From assembly GCA_026120035.1 (NCBI GenBank), contig JALRME010000002.1:434001-498000 (forward strand): 64,000 nt of DNA. Direction: 5' to 3'. The translations under genes were made by a program, and so were the position numbers. This DNA comes from Coleophoma eucalyptorum (Eukaryota; Ascomycota; Leotiomycetes; Helotiales; Dermateaceae). Of the stretch, positions 61,701 to 64,000 are shown one piece after another (positions within the stretch are counted from its first letter, which is position 1; each line of letters opens with the position of its first letter). A model generated the notes under the pieces. The model was not told the origin of the DNA, did not search any database, and worked only from the letters and a program-made list of their open reading frames with translations.

Positions 61701-61930
61701 CGATTTCCTCGTAGCTAAACTGGCGAAGCTTGGAACACAAAACATAATGAATTCCCACATGGTCGGCATACCGTCTAGGGCACAAGACGGATAAGTCAAT
61801 TGAAAGATGACTGAGTGGTGAAAGGAGGGGGAGGGGGAGGGTGTTCTTACGAGAGGTAGGCTACGGAGAGGAATGGGTTCTGGTTGAAGACATCGCTCTC
61901 GATGAACCGCTTCAGCAGATCCCAAGACAT
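58713..61930 (-). CDS. PIK1: phosphatidylinositol 4-kinase (Pik1/PI4K beta type)
   Basis: Exons 61851-61930, 61588-61774, 59056-61531, 58804-59008, 58713-58752 give 995 residues. The last exon is only 40 nt (YDTFQYRTQGIY). The N-terminus MSWDLLKRFIESDVFNQNP leads into the lipid-kinase-unique region (RYADHVGIHYVLCSKLRQFSYEEIEFF...). A Ser/Pro-rich linker of about 400 residues follows. The kinase domain has the catalytic loop LKDRHNGN at about 845-852 and the DFG motif at about 865, then FMLSNSPGSVGFEAAPFKL, a sequence specific to type III beta enzymes and distinguishing it from STT4. The C-terminal helix ALRRSADHLIDLVSMM is typical. Role: PI4P production at Golgi and nucleus for secretory transport. 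A 14-codon upstream ORF lies at 62002-62046. Confidence 0.96.
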
Positions 61931-62902
61931 CGGGAACAGCACTGCTGGGCGGGAAGAATAGTAGGTATTGTGAGGCGCAATGCCTCTGAAGATGTCGACA
62001 TTCACAAGTTCAAGTCGTCGAGGGTAGCTTTGTCGCGTCGTGTCATATCGTAGCTAGGCTTTGGCGATTACGGGGCCATGCTCAGGATTCCAACTACGGT
62101 AGTGGTTGCAGTGCAGACGAATGCTTGCTCGGCGGTGGACTGTCTGGCTGTGTCGGGGAACGTGGGATTTTGTGACTTGACGTGCCAAGTTCCAGCCTCC
62201 GAGCTGCGATAGGAGAGATACAACTTTGCAACAGTTGATTGGTCAAACAACCGACAATGTGGCTTCCGAGCCCCTTTATGCTTAATTCAGCCGCTACTGA
62301 CAAAAACGAAATCGAATCTGTCATAATGAATGTAAGGGTTTATAAAGCCATTATCAGATGATACAGATACATGAGGCAATTCTGGCCTTCCAGCCACCTA
62401 GCACTCCATCAGAGGAGACCTGTCTTTAATGGGCTAGCCGTAGAAGCCAGCTTTCTGGGTCCCTTGCGCTGCGACACTGAATCCTCCATCATTGCGGCAC
62501 AACTACCTATATTTGCATCTGAATACAATCAAAATTTGCTTACAATAGAGGACTGCCAGGTGTCCGAATATCGAGTTCATATCTAACTCTCACGCCAACC
62601 AGACACCATCCCCCATTACGTCCTAACTTGGCAGGAGGGAATAAGCGAGCGGCCATGACGATAGAAGAGCCTCATATAGATTAATGCGTAATAAAAGGGG
62701 AAAGAAATACAAAAGAAATTACACAATGACCCTTTGGCAAATTGCCAAGAGGAAATGAGAAAGTCTCAAGAATGCATCAAGTAGAGAGTACTTTTCAGCA
62801 AGCATTTGGTATGGGCTTGCAAAACACAGCCATGAACCGTCCAAATTCCATCAATCATCTATTAACACCCTTAGGTCCACTTCACTGTCCTCAGAGCGTC
62901 AC
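61931..62902. other. intergenic region between PIK1 and the S28 peptidase
   Basis: It includes the PIK1 promoter/leader, with a short uORF, and the 3' flank of the peptidase gene. Small ORFs here (for example 62094-62324) have no family support. Confidence 0.5.
62002..62046 (-). promoter_or_regulatory. possible 14-codon uORF upstream of PIK1
   Basis: An ATG followed by 13 sense codons and TGA lies 71 bp before the PIK1 start codon, with no in-frame link to PIK1. It affects PIK1 only if transcription starts upstream of 62046, which cannot be judged here. Confidence 0.3.
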
Positions 62903-64000
62903 TCACAGATCCTCCGATTCGGCTAAGTCTTTTGCCTCCTGAAGTTGCGACCATTCGGTCATCCACTCTGTTACGAATTGGATCTCTTCCGTTTGAGTAT
63001 TCTTGATACTTAATGGGGGAAAGAAGATTGGTGGAGCGTTGACGGTTTCATTTGGGAAGAGTCCGTTCTCATCCCAGTGATGCACAGCGTCATCGATGAG
63101 GATATAAGGTTCGCTAACGGTGTTGGTACGGTTTAAACAAGTGTCGTTAAACGGCGATGCGTGCGCAGTTGCTGGTCGCCATGGATCCCATTCCCCATCT
63201 ACCATGGCAAGACGTGGATATCTATCTTGGATCAGTTTTTGTGCGAAGCTTTGGACGAACACAACTTACGAAATATTGAATCCGCCATACTTGTTAACCA
63301 ATTCGACATCCGGCGGGGTGGTGATGTTGAACGCGCCTTCACACACCAGAGAGCTGTACTCAAGGTCGATCAGGCGAGAAATGAGAGGCAGCTGATCAGC
63401 AGGAACACCACTGCCAGTCTGCAAATATCCCCATTCAGTGCAGTACTGGTATGGCCAGCTGCGCCAAGTTTGACTCAAATCATCCTGAGCATAGAAGGTA
63501 AAGTTATATGAAGTGAAACATTCATCCTGATTCTCGGAGGAGCAGCTGTTGACGGCATAGTCAGCTAACCACCCGATGTAATTCAGCATTGGGGTCGTCA
63601 GATTGGAGGCTTCGGAGCCATAGCCTCCTTTTGTGAGCAAATCGCGGACTGTTTTGTTCAGTTTGGCCGTGTCTGGATAGATTATTCTTGTTGCGCTAAT
63701 ATTGCCACAGAATAAATCGAAGTCTGGAGAGTTAAGTGCAGGATCCCAATTCTTACTCTGCCAGTTTTGAACACCATAAGATAAAACAGCAACAAAATCT
63801 TCATCATGGGTGACATTTGGCAAGCCAAAGGCCGTCTTAAGCTCCGTAGTGGCCGTACTATCATTCAGCTTGATGAGAATGTTGTCAAAGGCATGGGTGA
63901 GTTTCTGGAGGTTGCTGATGCAAGTTTGTGGTGCATAGACACGGATTGGCTCGTAGTACGTCCAGTAATCCCAAATAGCTTCAATCACCCCACTGGAAGA
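62903..64000 (-). CDS. secreted serine peptidase of family S28 (3' part)
   Basis: Partial at the right edge: exons 63270-64000 (open) and 62903-63221, with 350 residues visible. The intron is GTAAGT..GATAG and joins KYGGFNI-S-YPRLAMVDGEWDPWRP, a family hallmark. The remaining triad residues are seen: Asp in DGEWDPW and His in DAVHHWDENG. The catalytic Ser (GGSYAG-type) and signal peptide lie upstream outside the window. SSSGVIEAIWDYWTYYEPIR at the edge corresponds to the segment shortly after the active Ser. Several N-x-S/T sequons (NDST, NVT, NIS, NKT, NLT, NFT, NIT, NDT, NRT, NET) fit a secreted glycoprotein. Family members cleave after proline; fungal ones are acid prolyl endo/carboxypeptidases. 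Confidence 0.93.

Overview
The window is nuclear DNA of a filamentous ascomycete. The evidence is direct. Most genes carry short introns of about 40-110 nt with GT..AG ends and CTAAC/CTAAT-type branch points, and the proteins are fungal types such as BUD4, a fungal cutinase and the fungal form of NDUFS6. Placement in the Leotiomycetes is my guess from general protein character, and I could not test it.

Layout from left to right. The N-terminal two thirds of a BUD4/anillin-like cytokinesis protein runs off the left edge (minus strand). It is followed by a PGAP4-like Golgi glycosyltransferase, a 2.2 kb AT-rich gap, a secreted cutinase, and a divergent pair of a GNAT acetyltransferase and dephospho-CoA kinase (CAB5). 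Then come a low-complexity WG/GW-repeat protein, a YjbQ/UPF0047 protein, CFIm25 (mRNA 3' processing), NDUFS6 (complex I), an Mpp6-like exosome cofactor with a zinc knuckle, insulin-degrading enzyme (STE23), a dienelactone hydrolase and the deubiquitinase UBP12. An F-box protein with a nucleotidyltransferase-like motif follows.

The right half is dominated by midasin (MDN1, about 15 kb, 4956 residues, minus strand). It shares a 234 bp divergent promoter with mitochondrial ribosomal protein bL12m (MNP1). Next are the pyruvate dehydrogenase E1 alpha subunit (PDA1), an unrecognised 296-residue protein with a SANT-like N-terminus, and phosphatidylinositol 4-kinase PIK1. The 3' part of a secreted S28 serine peptidase runs off the right edge.

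Most genes are conserved housekeeping genes. There is no operon or obvious secondary-metabolite cluster. Several divergent pairs share short promoters: GNAT/CAB5, NDUFS6/Mpp6 and MDN1/MNP1. Gene models were built by hand: exon joins were kept only where frame, splice signals and family sequence agreed. I saw no tRNA, rRNA, CRISPR array, intact transposon or viral element. I found no convincing new multi-gene system. The best leads are single-gene observations: an upstream in-frame mitochondrial-type leader on STE23, a WG/GW-repeat protein, and an F-box protein with an NTase signature.
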